A stretch of 37,106 bases of DNA from Rubrivivax sp. (GTDB taxonomy: Bacteria; Pseudomonadota; Gammaproteobacteria; Burkholderiales; Burkholderiaceae_C): NCBI GenBank assembly GCA_016790425.1, contig JAEUPF010000119.1, positions 1 through 37,106 on the forward strand, given 5' to 3'. The translations under genes were made by a program, and so were the position numbers. The notes under the pieces are model-generated. The model saw nothing but the letters and a program-made list of their open reading frames with translations, had not been told where the DNA came from and ran no database searches. Of this stretch, positions 14,825 to 22,336 are shown in pieces. The stretch's first letter is position 1. Every line of letters starts with the position of its first letter.

Positions 14825-17161
14825 ATGACCTCCGCCGCCCGCTGGGCCTGGATCCTCTCGGCCGTCGTCGCCACCGGCGCCGCGCTGGTGCTGGCGTTCG
14901 TGCTCTCGTTCGCGCGCCCGGGCGGCTTCTACGAGCGCCATTTCGTGTGGCTGGTGTGGGTCAACGCTGCGGTGGCACTGCTGCTGGTGGCGGTGCTCGT
15001 GCTCGTCGCGGTGCGGCTGGCGCTGCGCCTGAAGCGCGGCAAGTTCGGCAGCCGGCTGCTGATCAAGCTGGCCGGCATCTTCGCGCTCGTGGGCGTGCTG
15101 CCCGGCGTCGTGATCTACGCGGTGTCGTACCAGTTCGCCACGCGCAGCATCGAGTCGTGGTTCGACGTACGCATGGCCTCGGCGCTCGATGCCGGGCTGG
15201 CGCTGGGCAAGGGCACGCTGGACACCTTCGCTGCCGACCTGCTGGCCAAGGCGCGCACCGCGGCGGCGCGCCTGGAGGAGCAGGGCCCGCTGCTGCCGCT
15301 GGCGCTGGAGCGCGCGCGCGAGCAGATCGGCGTGCGCCAGGCCGTGCTTGTCGGCCAGGCCGGGCAGGTGCTGCGCAGCTCCAGCGACAGCGCCAGCACG
15401 CCGGTGCAGCGGCCCTCGGCGGCTCTGATGCGGCAGGCTCGCGCCGGCGGCGGTGCCAGTGCCATCGAGGGCCTCGACGAAGAGACGGCGCGGGCCGGCG
15501 AGACCGCCAGCGTGCGCGCCCTGGTGCGCCTGCCCGACAACCAGATCCGCCTCGTGCCCACCGAGGAGCGCTACCTGCTCGTCGTGCAACCGCTGCCGCG
15601 CGCGCTGGCGGCGCAGGCGCTGCAGGTGCAGGCCGCCTACAGCGAGTACCAGCAGCGGGCGCTGGCGCGCGACAGCCTGCGCCAGATGTACGTGGGCACG
15701 CTGACGCTGGCGCTGATGCTGGCGGTGTTCGGCGCCGTGCTGCTGGCCATCGTGCTGGGCAACCAGCTCGCGCGGCCGCTGATCCTGCTGGCCGAAGGCG
15801 TCAAGCGCGTCGCCGCCGGCGACTACGCGACGCGGCCCGTGTTTCCCTCGCACGACGAGCTCGGCGGCCTGACGCGCAGCTTCGCCGACATGACGGCGCA
15901 GGTGTCGGAGGCGCGCGAGCAGGTGCAGCGCGGCATGCTGCAGCTGGAGACCGCGCGCACGCGGCTGCAGACGATCCTCGACACGCTCTCGGCCGGCGTG
16001 ATGGTGTTCGACCGCGAGGGCCTGCTGCAGACGGTGAACCCCGGGGCCACGCGCATCCTGCAGCGGCCGCTGGCGGGCTGGCGCGGCAGGAAGCTCGCCG
16101 AGGTGCCCGACCTGGAGCGCTTCGCGCAGGCCATCGAGCAGCGCTTCGCGTTGCTGGCCAACAGCCCGGAGATCGGCGAGCGCGACCATTGGCAGGAGAG
16201 CTTCGAGCTCGTTCGCGCCGGCCTGCCGGGCGCGGGCGGTGGCCGCGGCGGCATCCCCGGCGGCCCCGGCGACGGCGCGACGCTGTCGCTGCTGGTGCGC
16301 GGCGCGCGGCTGCCCTTCGGCGCCACGCTGGTGGTGTTCGACGACATCACCGAAGTCGTCTCGGCCCAGCGTTCGGCCGCCTGGACCGAGGTGGCGAGGC
16401 GCCTCGCGCACGAGATCAAGAACCCGCTGACGCCGATCCAGCTCTCGGCCGAGCGGCTGCTGGCCAAGCTCGCGCCCAAGCTCGAAGGCGCCGACGTGGC
16501 GCTGCTGCAGCGTTCGGTCAACACCATCGTGGCGCAGGTCGGCGCGATGCAGGGCCTGGTCAACGCCTTCCGCGACTACGCGCGGCTGCCCTCGGCCGCG
16601 CTGGCGCCGGTGGACCTGAATGCGCTTGCGCTCGAGGTGCTGGCGCTGTATGGGCAGGCGCAGGACAACGGCCTGCTCGCCGCCCGCCTGGCCGACGGCT
16701 TGCCGGCGATCCAGGGCGACGCGACGCAGCTTCGCCAGGTGATCCACAACCTCGTGCAGAACGCCCTCGACGCCGTGGCCGACCGGCCCGACGGCCTGGT
16801 CGAGGTCGTCACCACCGCAGCGCGCGGCAGCGACGGCGCCATCGCCGAAGTGCGGCTGGCCGTCATCGACAACGGCCCCGGCTTCGCCGACAAGGTGCTC
16901 AAGCGCGCCTTCGAGCCCTACGTCACCACCAAGGCGCGCGGCACCGGGCTCGGGCTGGCGGTGGTGAAGAAGATCGCCGACGAGCACGGGGCGCGCCTGC
17001 GCGTGGCCAACCTGCGCGCCGGCAACGAGCCCGACGCGCCGGTGACCGGGGCCCGCGTTTCGCTATCATTTTCGAACTTCGCCCCACCCAAGGCGGCCCC
17101 CCGCAACGACGACAACGCCGCCGAGAAGGCCACGGGCCCGGCACCGGAGCGCACCCGCTAG
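14825..17161 (+). CDS. NtrY-like membrane sensor histidine kinase
   Basis: A 778-residue sensor kinase. Two or three transmembrane helices lie near the N-terminus (about 7-28, 38-60, 78-98). A sensory region follows, then a second membrane span (about 295-318, TLALMLAVFGAVLLAIVLG), a HAMP linker and a PAS domain (ILDTLSAGVMVFDREGLLQTVNP). HisKA carries phosphoacceptor His529 in ARRLAHEIKNPLTPIQLSAERL. The HATPase domain has LRQVIHNLVQNALDAV, DNGPGF near residue 682 and GTGLGLAVVKKIADEHG. The architecture and the HEIKNPLTPIQLSAERL box are those of NtrY, linked to nitrogen or redox regulation. The Pro/Ala-rich C-terminal tail is unusual. ATG at 14825 is preferred over TTG at 14819. The regulator follows after 75 bases. 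Confidence 0.92.
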   Translation: MTSAARWAWILSAVVATGAALVLAFVLSFARPGGFYERHFVWLVWVNAAVALLLVAVLVLVAVRLALRLKRGKFGSRLLIKLAGIFALVGVLPGVVIYAVSYQFATRSIESWFDVRMASALDAGLALGKGTLDTFAADLLAKARTAAARLEEQGPLLPLALERAREQIGVRQAVLVGQAGQVLRSSSDSASTPVQRPSAALMRQARAGGGASAIEGLDEETARAGETASVRALVRLPDNQIRLVPTEERYLLVVQPLPRALAAQALQVQAAYSEYQQRALARDSLRQMYVGTLTLALMLAVFGAVLLAIVLGNQLARPLILLAEGVKRVAAGDYATRPVFPSHDELGGLTRSFADMTAQVSEAREQVQRGMLQLETARTRLQTILDTLSAGVMVFDREGLLQTVNPGATRILQRPLAGWRGRKLAEVPDLERFAQAIEQRFALLANSPEIGERDHWQESFELVRAGLPGAGGGRGGIPGGPGDGATLSLLVRGARLPFGATLVVFDDITEVVSAQRSAAWTEVARRLAHEIKNPLTPIQLSAERLLAKLAPKLEGADVALLQRSVNTIVAQVGAMQGLVNAFRDYARLPSAALAPVDLNALALEVLALYGQAQDNGLLAARLADGLPAIQGDATQLRQVIHNLVQNALDAVADRPDGLVEVVTTAARGSDGAIAEVRLAVIDNGPGFADKVLKRAFEPYVTTKARGTGLGLAVVKKIADEHGARLRVANLRAGNEPDAPVTGARVSLSFSNFAPPKAAPRNDDNAAEKATGPAPERTR

Positions 17162-17236
17162 GGGTGCTGGCGCTGCGGCGCTGCCGGCGCTGCGGGCACT
17201 CCGGGCAGTCCGGGCACAAGGCCCACCAACGAGTTC

Positions 17237-18055
17237 ATGGCAACGATCCTGGTAGTCGACGACGAGTTGGGCATCCGTGCCCTGCTGTCGGAGATCCTCA
17301 CCGACGAGGGGCACACCGTCGAACTGGCCGAGAACGCTGCCGAGGCGCGCCAGCTGCGCGAGGCGTTCCACCCCGACCTGGTGCTGCTGGACATCTGGAT
17401 GCCCGACGTCGACGGCGTCACGTTGCTGAAGGAATGGTCCTCGGCCAGCGTGCTGACGATGCCGGTGATCATGATGAGCGGCCACGGCACCATCGACACC
17501 GCCGTCGAGGCCACGAAGTACGGCGCCAGCGCCTTCCTCGAGAAGCCGATCACGCTGCAAAAGCTGCTGCGCGCCGTCGACGCTGCGCTGGTCAAGCCCG
17601 GCGCCCGCGGCGCAGCGGCTCCCGGGCCCGGCAGCAGCGGCGCGGCGGCGGGGGCGGCGCGCAGCGAGCCTTACGAAGGCGCCGGCGGGCACGCCGCGGC
17701 CGCAGTGCCCGGCGTTCATGCCGCTCACGCCGCCCATGCCGCCCATGCAACTCATGCCGCCCATGCAGCGCATGCGGCGCATGCGGCGCATGCGGTCCAC
17801 GGCGCGCTGCCCGCCAGCGTCCCGGCGCTGGCCGTGCCCAGCGGGCCGCTGGCCGAACAGAGCTTCGACCTCGACCGCCCGCTGCGCGAGGCGCGCGACG
17901 CCTTCGAGAAGAGCTACTTCGAGTTCCACCTCGCCAAGGAAGGCGGCTCGATGACGCGCGTGGCCGAGAAGACGGGGCTGGAGCGCACGCACCTGTACCG
18001 CAAGCTCAAGCAGCTCGGCGTGGACCTCACCCGCAACAAGCGCAACGGCGGCTGA
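17237..18055 (+). CDS. NtrX-like response regulator without an AAA+ domain
   Basis: A 272-residue regulator. The receiver domain (3-120) has acidic residues at DDE 8-10, phosphoacceptor Asp52 in LLDIWMPDVDG and conserved Lys103 in FLEKPI. The linker (121-205) is Ala/Gly-rich and contains ten histidines at exact three-residue spacing. A Fis-type helix-turn-helix (about 213-268, ARDAFEKSYFEFHLAKEGG...VAEKTGLERTHLYRKLKQLG) ends the protein. Receiver and HTH resemble NtrX, but the sigma-54-interacting AAA+ ATPase module, normally about 240 residues with GAFTGA, is entirely missing. The protein therefore cannot activate sigma-54 polymerase directly and more likely works like the RegA/ActR class. 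The cognate kinase is immediately upstream. Confidence 0.92.
   Translation: MATILVVDDELGIRALLSEILTDEGHTVELAENAAEARQLREAFHPDLVLLDIWMPDVDGVTLLKEWSSASVLTMPVIMMSGHGTIDTAVEATKYGASAFLEKPITLQKLLRAVDAALVKPGARGAAAPGPGSSGAAAGAARSEPYEGAGGHAAAAVPGVHAAHAAHAAHATHAAHAAHAAHAAHAVHGALPASVPALAVPSGPLAEQSFDLDRPLREARDAFEKSYFEFHLAKEGGSMTRVAEKTGLERTHLYRKLKQLGVDLTRNKRNGG
17717..17800 (+). repeat. In-frame 9-bp tandem repeat encoding His-Ala-Ala units
   Basis: Degenerate CAT-GCS-GCS units run in frame for 84 bases, giving histidines at residues 161, 164, 167, 170, 173, 176, 179, 182, 185 and 188 of the NtrX-like regulator. The most recent copies (CATGCGGCG) are identical and the older ones have diverged at third positions. 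Unit length is a multiple of three, so copy-number change would alter the linker without a frameshift. Clustered histidines could bind metal, which is untested. Confidence 0.9.
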
Positions 18056-18097
18056 GGGCGCCGCCGGCCCGAAGCCAGGAACGGCGCGCCCGCTCGG

Positions 18098-18103
18098 TAT
18101 ACT
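18098..18103 (+). promoter_or_regulatory. Probable -10 element of the tRNA-Phe gene
   Basis: TATACT lies 12 bases before the mature tRNA 5' end, in an otherwise extremely GC-rich stretch. It matches the sigma-70 -10 consensus in five of six positions. No good TTGACA-like -35 box is visible at the expected distance. Confidence 0.45.
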
Positions 18104-18115
18104 GCCGCCCCTCAC

Positions 18116-18191
18116 GGCCAGGTAGCTCAGTTGGTAGAGCAGCGGATTGAAAATCCGCGTGTCGGTGGTTCGATTCCGCCCCTGGCCACCA
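18116..18191 (+). tRNA. tRNA-Phe (anticodon GAA)
   Basis: The 76-base gene folds as a standard cloverleaf. The acceptor stem pairs GGCCAGG with CCTGGCC. The D-arm is GCTCAGTTGGTAGAGC. The anticodon stem CGGAT/ATCCG encloses the loop TTGAAAA, with anticodon GAA at 18149-18151. The T-arm contains GGTTCGATTCC. The 3' CCA is encoded. A terminator follows nine bases later. Confidence 0.98.
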
Positions 18192-18199
18192 ATACCGCA

Positions 18200-18227
18200 C
18201 GCCCAACCCTCATCGGTTGGGCGTTTT
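18200..18227 (+). terminator. Intrinsic terminator after tRNA-Phe
   Basis: CGCCCAACC (18200-18208) pairs perfectly with GGTTGGGCG (18215-18223) around the loop CTCATC and is followed by TTTT. The hairpin-plus-T-run geometry reads in the plus direction and closes the tRNA transcript. The stop codon of the convergent araC-type gene lies inside the loop and second arm, so the element also overlaps the end of that gene. Confidence 0.85.
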
Positions 18228-19223
18228 CATTTGGTCGCTCCGCGACACCACGCGGGGTGGTGGACGCTGCTTGGCCGCTCGATCCCGCACGTTCGACGGG
18301 CCGCCCCGCGGTCTCAACGCCTCGACGTCACGCCGCGGCGGCGCGCCGAACAGGCGCGCGTACTCGCGGCTGAACTGCGACGGGCTCTCGTAGCCGACGC
18401 CGAAGGCCGCCGTTGCGGCATCGGCCCCGTCACTGAGCATCAGGCGCCGCGCTTCGTTCAGCCGCTGCCACTTCTGGTACTGCAGCGGGCTCATGCCGGT
18501 GAGCTGCTTGAAATGCTGATGCAGGGCCGACGCGCTCATCTGCACGCGCGCGGCCAGTTCGTCGATGCGCAGGGGTTCGGTGTAGTGCAGCTTCAGCCAG
18601 TCGATCGCCCGGGCGACGCGGTGGCTCTGGCTGCCCACCGACGCGATCTGCCGCAGCCGCGGCGCCTGGTCGGTGGCCAGCAGCCGGTAGTGGATCTCGC
18701 GCTGGATCAACGGGGCGAGCACGGCGATGGCCGCCGGTTCGTCCAGCAGCGCCAGCAGGCGCGCGATCGGCTCCAGCAACGCCGGGGTCATCGAGCCGAC
18801 CCCGACGCTGGTCTGCAGCGACCGTTCGCGCGGCGGCGCTTCCGGCGCCTGCGCGATCAACTCGGCGAGCAGCCGGATGTCCAGCCTCAACCCCAGGCCG
18901 ACGCACGGCTCGCGCACCGAGGCGGCGATGACCTCCGAGTTGGCCGGGATGTCGAGCGAGGTGACCAGGAAGCGCTCGGCGTCGTAGGCGTAGCCTTCGC
19001 CGCCCACCAGCAGGCGCTTGGTGCCCTGGGCCACCATCACGATGCTGGGCTCGACCATGCAGACGGCCGGACGCGCCGGCGCCTCGCGCCGGAACAGCGT
19101 GAGCCCGGCAATCGGTGTCGCGCAGTCGGCCACGCCGCGCGTGTGCCTTTCGATGCGACTCGCGAGGCCGGCCTGCATCTGCGCCAGGCGGCTGCGCCGG
19201 TCCTTCTCGAGAGAGGTCTGCAT
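18210..19223 (-). CDS. AraC-family transcriptional regulator
   Basis: A 337-residue regulator. The N-terminal ligand-type domain (about 30-190) is of the AraC_N type (PF06719), with EPSIVMVAQGTKRLLVGGEGYAYDAERFLVTSLDIPA. The C-terminal AraC DNA-binding domain holds two helix-turn-helix units: LRIDELAARVQMSASALHQHFKQLTGMSPLQYQKWQRLNEARRLM is the first, and DAATAAFGVGYESPSQFSREYARLFG the second. It is divergent from the alpha/beta hydrolase 204 bases away, the usual arrangement for a regulator and its target. The last 35 residues are basic and non-conserved. They read into the tRNA-Phe terminator, so the true functional end is probably near the second HTH. Confidence 0.92.
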   Translation of the reverse strand: MQTSLEKDRRSRLAQMQAGLASRIERHTRGVADCATPIAGLTLFRREAPARPAVCMVEPSIVMVAQGTKRLLVGGEGYAYDAERFLVTSLDIPANSEVIAASVREPCVGLGLRLDIRLLAELIAQAPEAPPRERSLQTSVGVGSMTPALLEPIARLLALLDEPAAIAVLAPLIQREIHYRLLATDQAPRLRQIASVGSQSHRVARAIDWLKLHYTEPLRIDELAARVQMSASALHQHFKQLTGMSPLQYQKWQRLNEARRLMLSDGADAATAAFGVGYESPSQFSREYARLFGAPPRRDVEALRPRGGPSNVRDRAAKQRPPPRVVSRSDQMKTPNR

Positions 19224-19325
19224 GGGAATGGTCCGTTGAACGCCAACGCGGCAAGCGTAGCGCTAACCCGCCTTGAAGTCCGTTCTCCTGGACGATCAGG
19301 CAAGAACCCTGCAGGAACGTTCTAC

Positions 19326-19395
19326 CCCCGAACGGGCCGAATCGAAAGAATTGACGCCATGCATCGAGAGGCGCTGCGCGGCCAACCGTTCGGGG
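19326..19395. promoter_or_regulatory. 10-bp inverted repeat between araC-type gene and hydrolase
   Basis: CCCCGAACGG at 19326-19335 recurs as its exact reverse complement CCGTTCGGGG at 19386-19395, 60 bases centre to centre. A smaller overlapping inverted repeat, CGTTC-7-GAACG, is at 19318-19334. The pair lies in the divergent promoter region and ends 33 bases before the hydrolase ATG. It could be an operator pair about six helical turns apart, or the stem of a leader structure. AraC sites are more often direct repeats, so the binding protein is unassigned. Confidence 0.35.
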
Positions 19396-19427
19396 CGCCA
19401 CATGTCAGATCAGCAGGAGTCGTCCTC

Positions 19428-20525
19428 ATGAACCCATCCCTGTCCCGCAAACGCTTTCTTCAAGGTTCCGCCGCGGCCGTGGCCGCAGCGCTCGTCACGC
19501 CCCGGGTGGCCGTGGCGAATCCGCCCGCCGCTTCAACCCGAGACCCTGCCATGCAACTGACCCAGACCTGGGACAAGACCTTCCCCAGAAGTGCCAAGGT
19601 CGATCACCGAAAGGTGACGTTCAAGAACCGCTACGGCATCACGCTGGCCGCCGACCTGTACCAGCCGAAGAACGCGAGCGGCAAGCTTGCGGCGCTCGCC
19701 GTCAGCGGCCCGTTCGGCGCCGTGAAGGAGCAGTCGTCCGGCCTGTACGCGCAGACCATGGCCGAGCGCGGCTTCATCACGCTGGCCTTCGATCCGTCCT
19801 TCACGGGCGAAAGCGGCGGCGAGCCGCGCAACGTCGCCTCGCCGGACATCAGCGTCGAGGATTTCAGCGCGGCGGTGGACTGCCTGGGCCTGCTGCCCAA
19901 CGTGGACCGCGAGCGCATCGGCGTCATCGGCATCTGCGGCTGGGGCGGCATGGCGCTCTCCGCCGCGGCCGTGGACAAGCGCATCAAGGCCGTCGTTGCC
20001 AGCACCATGTACGACATGACGCGCGTGATGTCCAGGGGCTACAACGACAGCGTGACACTGGAGCAGCGCACGAAGACGCTGGAGCAGCTGAGCCGCCAGC
20101 GCTGGAAGGACGCCGAGGCCGGCAAGCCCGCCTATCAGCCGCCCTACAACGATCTGAAGGGAGGCGAGGCGCAGTTCCTGGTCGAGTACCACGACTACTA
20201 CCGCACGAAGCGCGGCTACCACGCGCGCTCGGTCAATTCCGGCAACGCCTGGACCCTCACCACGCCGCTGCCGTTCATGAACATGCCGATCCTCACCTAC
20301 ATCAAGGAGATCTCGCCACGGCCGATGCTCCTGGTCCACGGCGAGAAGGCGCACTCGCGCTACTTCAGCGAAACCGCCTACGCGGCGGCGGCCGAGCCGA
20401 AGGAACTCGTGATCATCCCGGGCGCCGTCCACGTGGACCTGTACGACAAGGTGGACAAGATCCCGTTCGACAAGCTGACGGTGTTCTTCAAGCAGCACCT
20501 GGCCCCTGAAGCGGGCGCCGCTTGA
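19428..20525 (+). CDS. Exported alpha/beta hydrolase (YcjY/dienelactone-hydrolase-like)
   Basis: A 365-residue alpha/beta-hydrolase-fold protein. The N-terminus SRKRFLQGSAAAVAAALVTP resembles a twin-arginine signal with Arg-Lys-Arg in place of the canonical pair. The core has FKNRYGITLAADLYQP, the oxyanion region SGPFGAVKEQSSGLYAQ, and the nucleophile-elbow region IGVIGICGWGGMALSAAA. In that elbow Cys170 stands where most relatives have Ser. A probable acid/His pair lies in LLVHGEKAHSRYFSE and IIPGAVHVDLYDKVD. Related dienelactone hydrolases also use Cys. The substrate is unknown. AGGAG lies nine bases before the ATG. The AraC-type regulator divergent from it is the likely controller. Confidence 0.88.
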   Translation: MNPSLSRKRFLQGSAAAVAAALVTPRVAVANPPAASTRDPAMQLTQTWDKTFPRSAKVDHRKVTFKNRYGITLAADLYQPKNASGKLAALAVSGPFGAVKEQSSGLYAQTMAERGFITLAFDPSFTGESGGEPRNVASPDISVEDFSAAVDCLGLLPNVDRERIGVIGICGWGGMALSAAAVDKRIKAVVASTMYDMTRVMSRGYNDSVTLEQRTKTLEQLSRQRWKDAEAGKPAYQPPYNDLKGGEAQFLVEYHDYYRTKRGYHARSVNSGNAWTLTTPLPFMNMPILTYIKEISPRPMLLVHGEKAHSRYFSETAYAAAAEPKELVIIPGAVHVDLYDKVDKIPFDKLTVFFKQHLAPEAGAA

Positions 20526-20571
20526 TGGCCCGGCAAAGCACTGCCTGAGCGTGCCCGGCAACGAGAACCCC

Positions 20572-21138
20572 ATGGCATCCGGGACGTCGGATGCCGGCCC
20601 GGGCGGCAAGCCCGTGCGGTCTTTCGCAACGGGTGCGGGCCGTGCCTCGCCCGCATGGGCCATTCGACGCCTCGGCCTGCCCTCGTTGCTGGTTGCGCTG
20701 TGCGGCAACGCTGTGGCGCAGGCATCTCCTCCCGCCGCGGACGCCGGGGCCAGGCCGCAGGCCGCCCGGGCCCCCGAGAAGCAGGAGGCAACTCGCCTGT
20801 GGATGACCGTCGGCGAACGCCGTTTCTCCATCAGCCTCGCCGACACCGAGGCTGCTCGCGCATTCGCCGCCATGCTGCCGCTGACGCTGGACATGGAAGA
20901 GCTCAACGGCAACGAGAAGAAGAAGGAGCTGCCGAGCGCGCTGCCGACGAACGCGAGCCGGCCCGGCACGATCCGCAGCGGCGACGTCCTGCTGTGGGGG
21001 TCGCGCACCGTGGTCGTCTTCTATCTGAGCTTCGATTCACCCTACTCGTACACCCGACTCGGCCGCGTGGACGAGCCTGCCGGCCTTGCCGATGCGCTCG
21101 GCCGCGGCGATGTGCGGGTGGTGTTCTCCAAGCGCTGA
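20572..21138 (+). CDS. Exported cyclophilin-like domain protein
   Basis: A 188-residue protein. The N-terminal segment includes a hydrophobic stretch (about residues 30-49, ending AVAQA) that looks like a late signal peptide. A Pro/Ala linker follows, then a cyclophilin-like beta-barrel domain of about 110 residues. Its signatures are VGERRFSISLADTEAARAFAAMLPLTLDMEELNGNEKK, the GTIRSGDVLLWGSRTVVVFY core strand pair and DSPYSYTRLGRVDEPAGLADALG. Proteins of this family (COG2164/PF18050 type) have the cyclophilin fold but no proven prolyl isomerase activity. It sits 46 bases after the hydrolase and is probably co-transcribed. An in-frame GTG at 20551 is an alternative start. Confidence 0.82.
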   Translation: MASGTSDAGPGGKPVRSFATGAGRASPAWAIRRLGLPSLLVALCGNAVAQASPPAADAGARPQAARAPEKQEATRLWMTVGERRFSISLADTEAARAFAAMLPLTLDMEELNGNEKKKELPSALPTNASRPGTIRSGDVLLWGSRTVVVFYLSFDSPYSYTRLGRVDEPAGLADALGRGDVRVVFSKR

Positions 21139-21200
21139 TCCGTTGCCAAACCGCCAAGCGGCCTTGCAGCGCCGGCCATCTTCGGCAGCAACCTGAAGGC

Positions 21201-21230
21201 CCCGACCCCGCAGGTCGGGCGTCTTCGTTT
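21201..21230 (+). terminator. Terminator-like hairpin after the hydrolase/cyclophilin-like pair
   Basis: CCCGACC and GGTCGGG form a 7-bp stem around CCGCA, followed by a pyrimidine-rich GCGTCTTCGTTT. The tail is interrupted, so it is a weak intrinsic terminator in the plus direction. It lies 62 bases after the cyclophilin-like stop. Confidence 0.55.
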
Positions 21231-21274
21231 GCGACGGGCGGCGCGAGTCGGGCTCTGCCGCGCGGCGATACCGC

Positions 21275-22132
21275 TCAACGCTGGTAGGCGATCGCCTCGA
21301 TCGTGCCCCGCCAATACGGCAGGCGGCCTTGCGGCGTCAACCAGGCCACCTCGCCTTCGAGGGGCACCAGCAGCCCGTCGCGGCGCTGGTAGTTGGACAG
21401 GCGGCCTTCCCAGGGCGTCGGCACGACGCGGCCGTCCACCGTGCGCCCGCGGTCCTCGGCGCGCACCGACTCGATGAGGCCGTCGGCGCCGAAACGGAAC
21501 GTCATCGACAAGCGGATCGGGCCGTCCGCAAGCGTCGCCCGCGCGCTGCGCTCGTCGATCGGCTCCCAGCGCAGGCCCTGGCTCGGCAGCAGCGCGGTGG
21601 GGTACCAGGCCGCCTCGGCAAGGAAGCGCATCAGTTCGCCGCGCGCCACCTCCTGCCGGTCGCGCAGGTTGGCCAGGGTCAGCAGCCCGGCGACGGCCGG
21701 CTCGAGGATGCCCTCGCCGTCGACGTACGCGTCGTGCACGTGCACGGCCAGCCCCGGCGCCATCATCACGCGACCGTCCCACACGAAGCCCGGCCGGCGC
21801 GTGACGACCCGCTGGCGCGAAGTGAAAGGCTTCCACTGCTCGCCGCCGTCCTGGCTCATGTTGAACGTGCCCCGATGCACGACATCGACGGCGCGGACGA
21901 TGGCCGTGCCGTCGGGCAGCACCTGGCGCAGGTGGCGTGCCACCGGCGCCGGCAGCCCTTGCAGTTCGCGCGGGTCGAAGCGCTCGCCGGGGGCGTTCGC
22001 GCGGGCGGCTTCCAGGCGGTCGAGCAGGTTGCGGGTCTTGGCCGACCAGCGCCATTGCCCGACGCCCCAGATGCCCCACAGCGCGATCGCGGCGAGGATC
22101 AATCCGCCCAGTCCGAACAGCAGCCCCTTCAT
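21275..22132 (-). CDS. DUF6544-like membrane-anchored protein
   Basis: A 285-residue protein with one N-terminal transmembrane segment (residues about 3-25, GLLFGLGGLILAAIALWGIWGV). The soluble domain contains LPAPVARHLRQVLPDGTAIVRAVDVVHRGTFNM, FTSRQRVVTRRPGFVWDGRVMM and AEAAWYPTALLPSQGLRWEPID. I recognise these as the pattern of the DUF6544 (formerly DUF6920) family of unknown function. Its C-terminal part looks like a lipocalin-like beta domain (SNYQRRDGLLVPLEGEVAWLTPQGRLPYWRGTIEAIAY). It is transcribed away from the Wzi-like gene; the 204-base divergent gap holds a TATAAG at 22244-22249 that could be a -10 box for the latter. No function is assigned. Confidence 0.78.
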   Translation of the reverse strand: MKGLLFGLGGLILAAIALWGIWGVGQWRWSAKTRNLLDRLEAARANAPGERFDPRELQGLPAPVARHLRQVLPDGTAIVRAVDVVHRGTFNMSQDGGEQWKPFTSRQRVVTRRPGFVWDGRVMMAPGLAVHVHDAYVDGEGILEPAVAGLLTLANLRDRQEVARGELMRFLAEAAWYPTALLPSQGLRWEPIDERSARATLADGPIRLSMTFRFGADGLIESVRAEDRGRTVDGRVVPTPWEGRLSNYQRRDGLLVPLEGEVAWLTPQGRLPYWRGTIEAIAYQR

Positions 22133-22336
22133 GTCGACGCGCCCTTTTTTCTCCTGCAACGCGCGCTCGGCCGCCGCTGCCCACGCGCGGCAGGCTCCGG
22201 CCCGGGGTTCATCGCTTGAACGCGCCCGTTGCAGCAGGCATCGTATAAGTCGCCCGGCAGCCGCTGCCTTGCGTGTGCTCCGGGCACGGCGCGTGCCGGG
22301 TGCCGCCCCACTGAACGCCGCCGCCCCCGCGCCTCG

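Noticed and set aside
15835-16563. Minus-strand open frames inside the kinase gene
   Set aside because: They lack ribosome-binding sites and domains and lie antisense to conserved PAS and HisKA boxes.
17717-17800. Non-coding satellite or CRISPR-like repeat
   Set aside because: The 9-bp repeat is in frame within the NtrX-like protein and maintains His-Ala-Ala with third-position divergence.
14947-18150. 1067-codon open frame across the kinase, regulator and tRNA
   Set aside because: It runs through the NtrY-like and NtrX-like genes in another frame and ends in the tRNA. It is Arg-rich and without motifs, so it is a shadow.
18116-21230. tRNA-bounded genomic island
   Set aside because: No integrase, no direct repeat of the tRNA 3' end and no shift in composition were seen; kept only as a weak finding about the junction.
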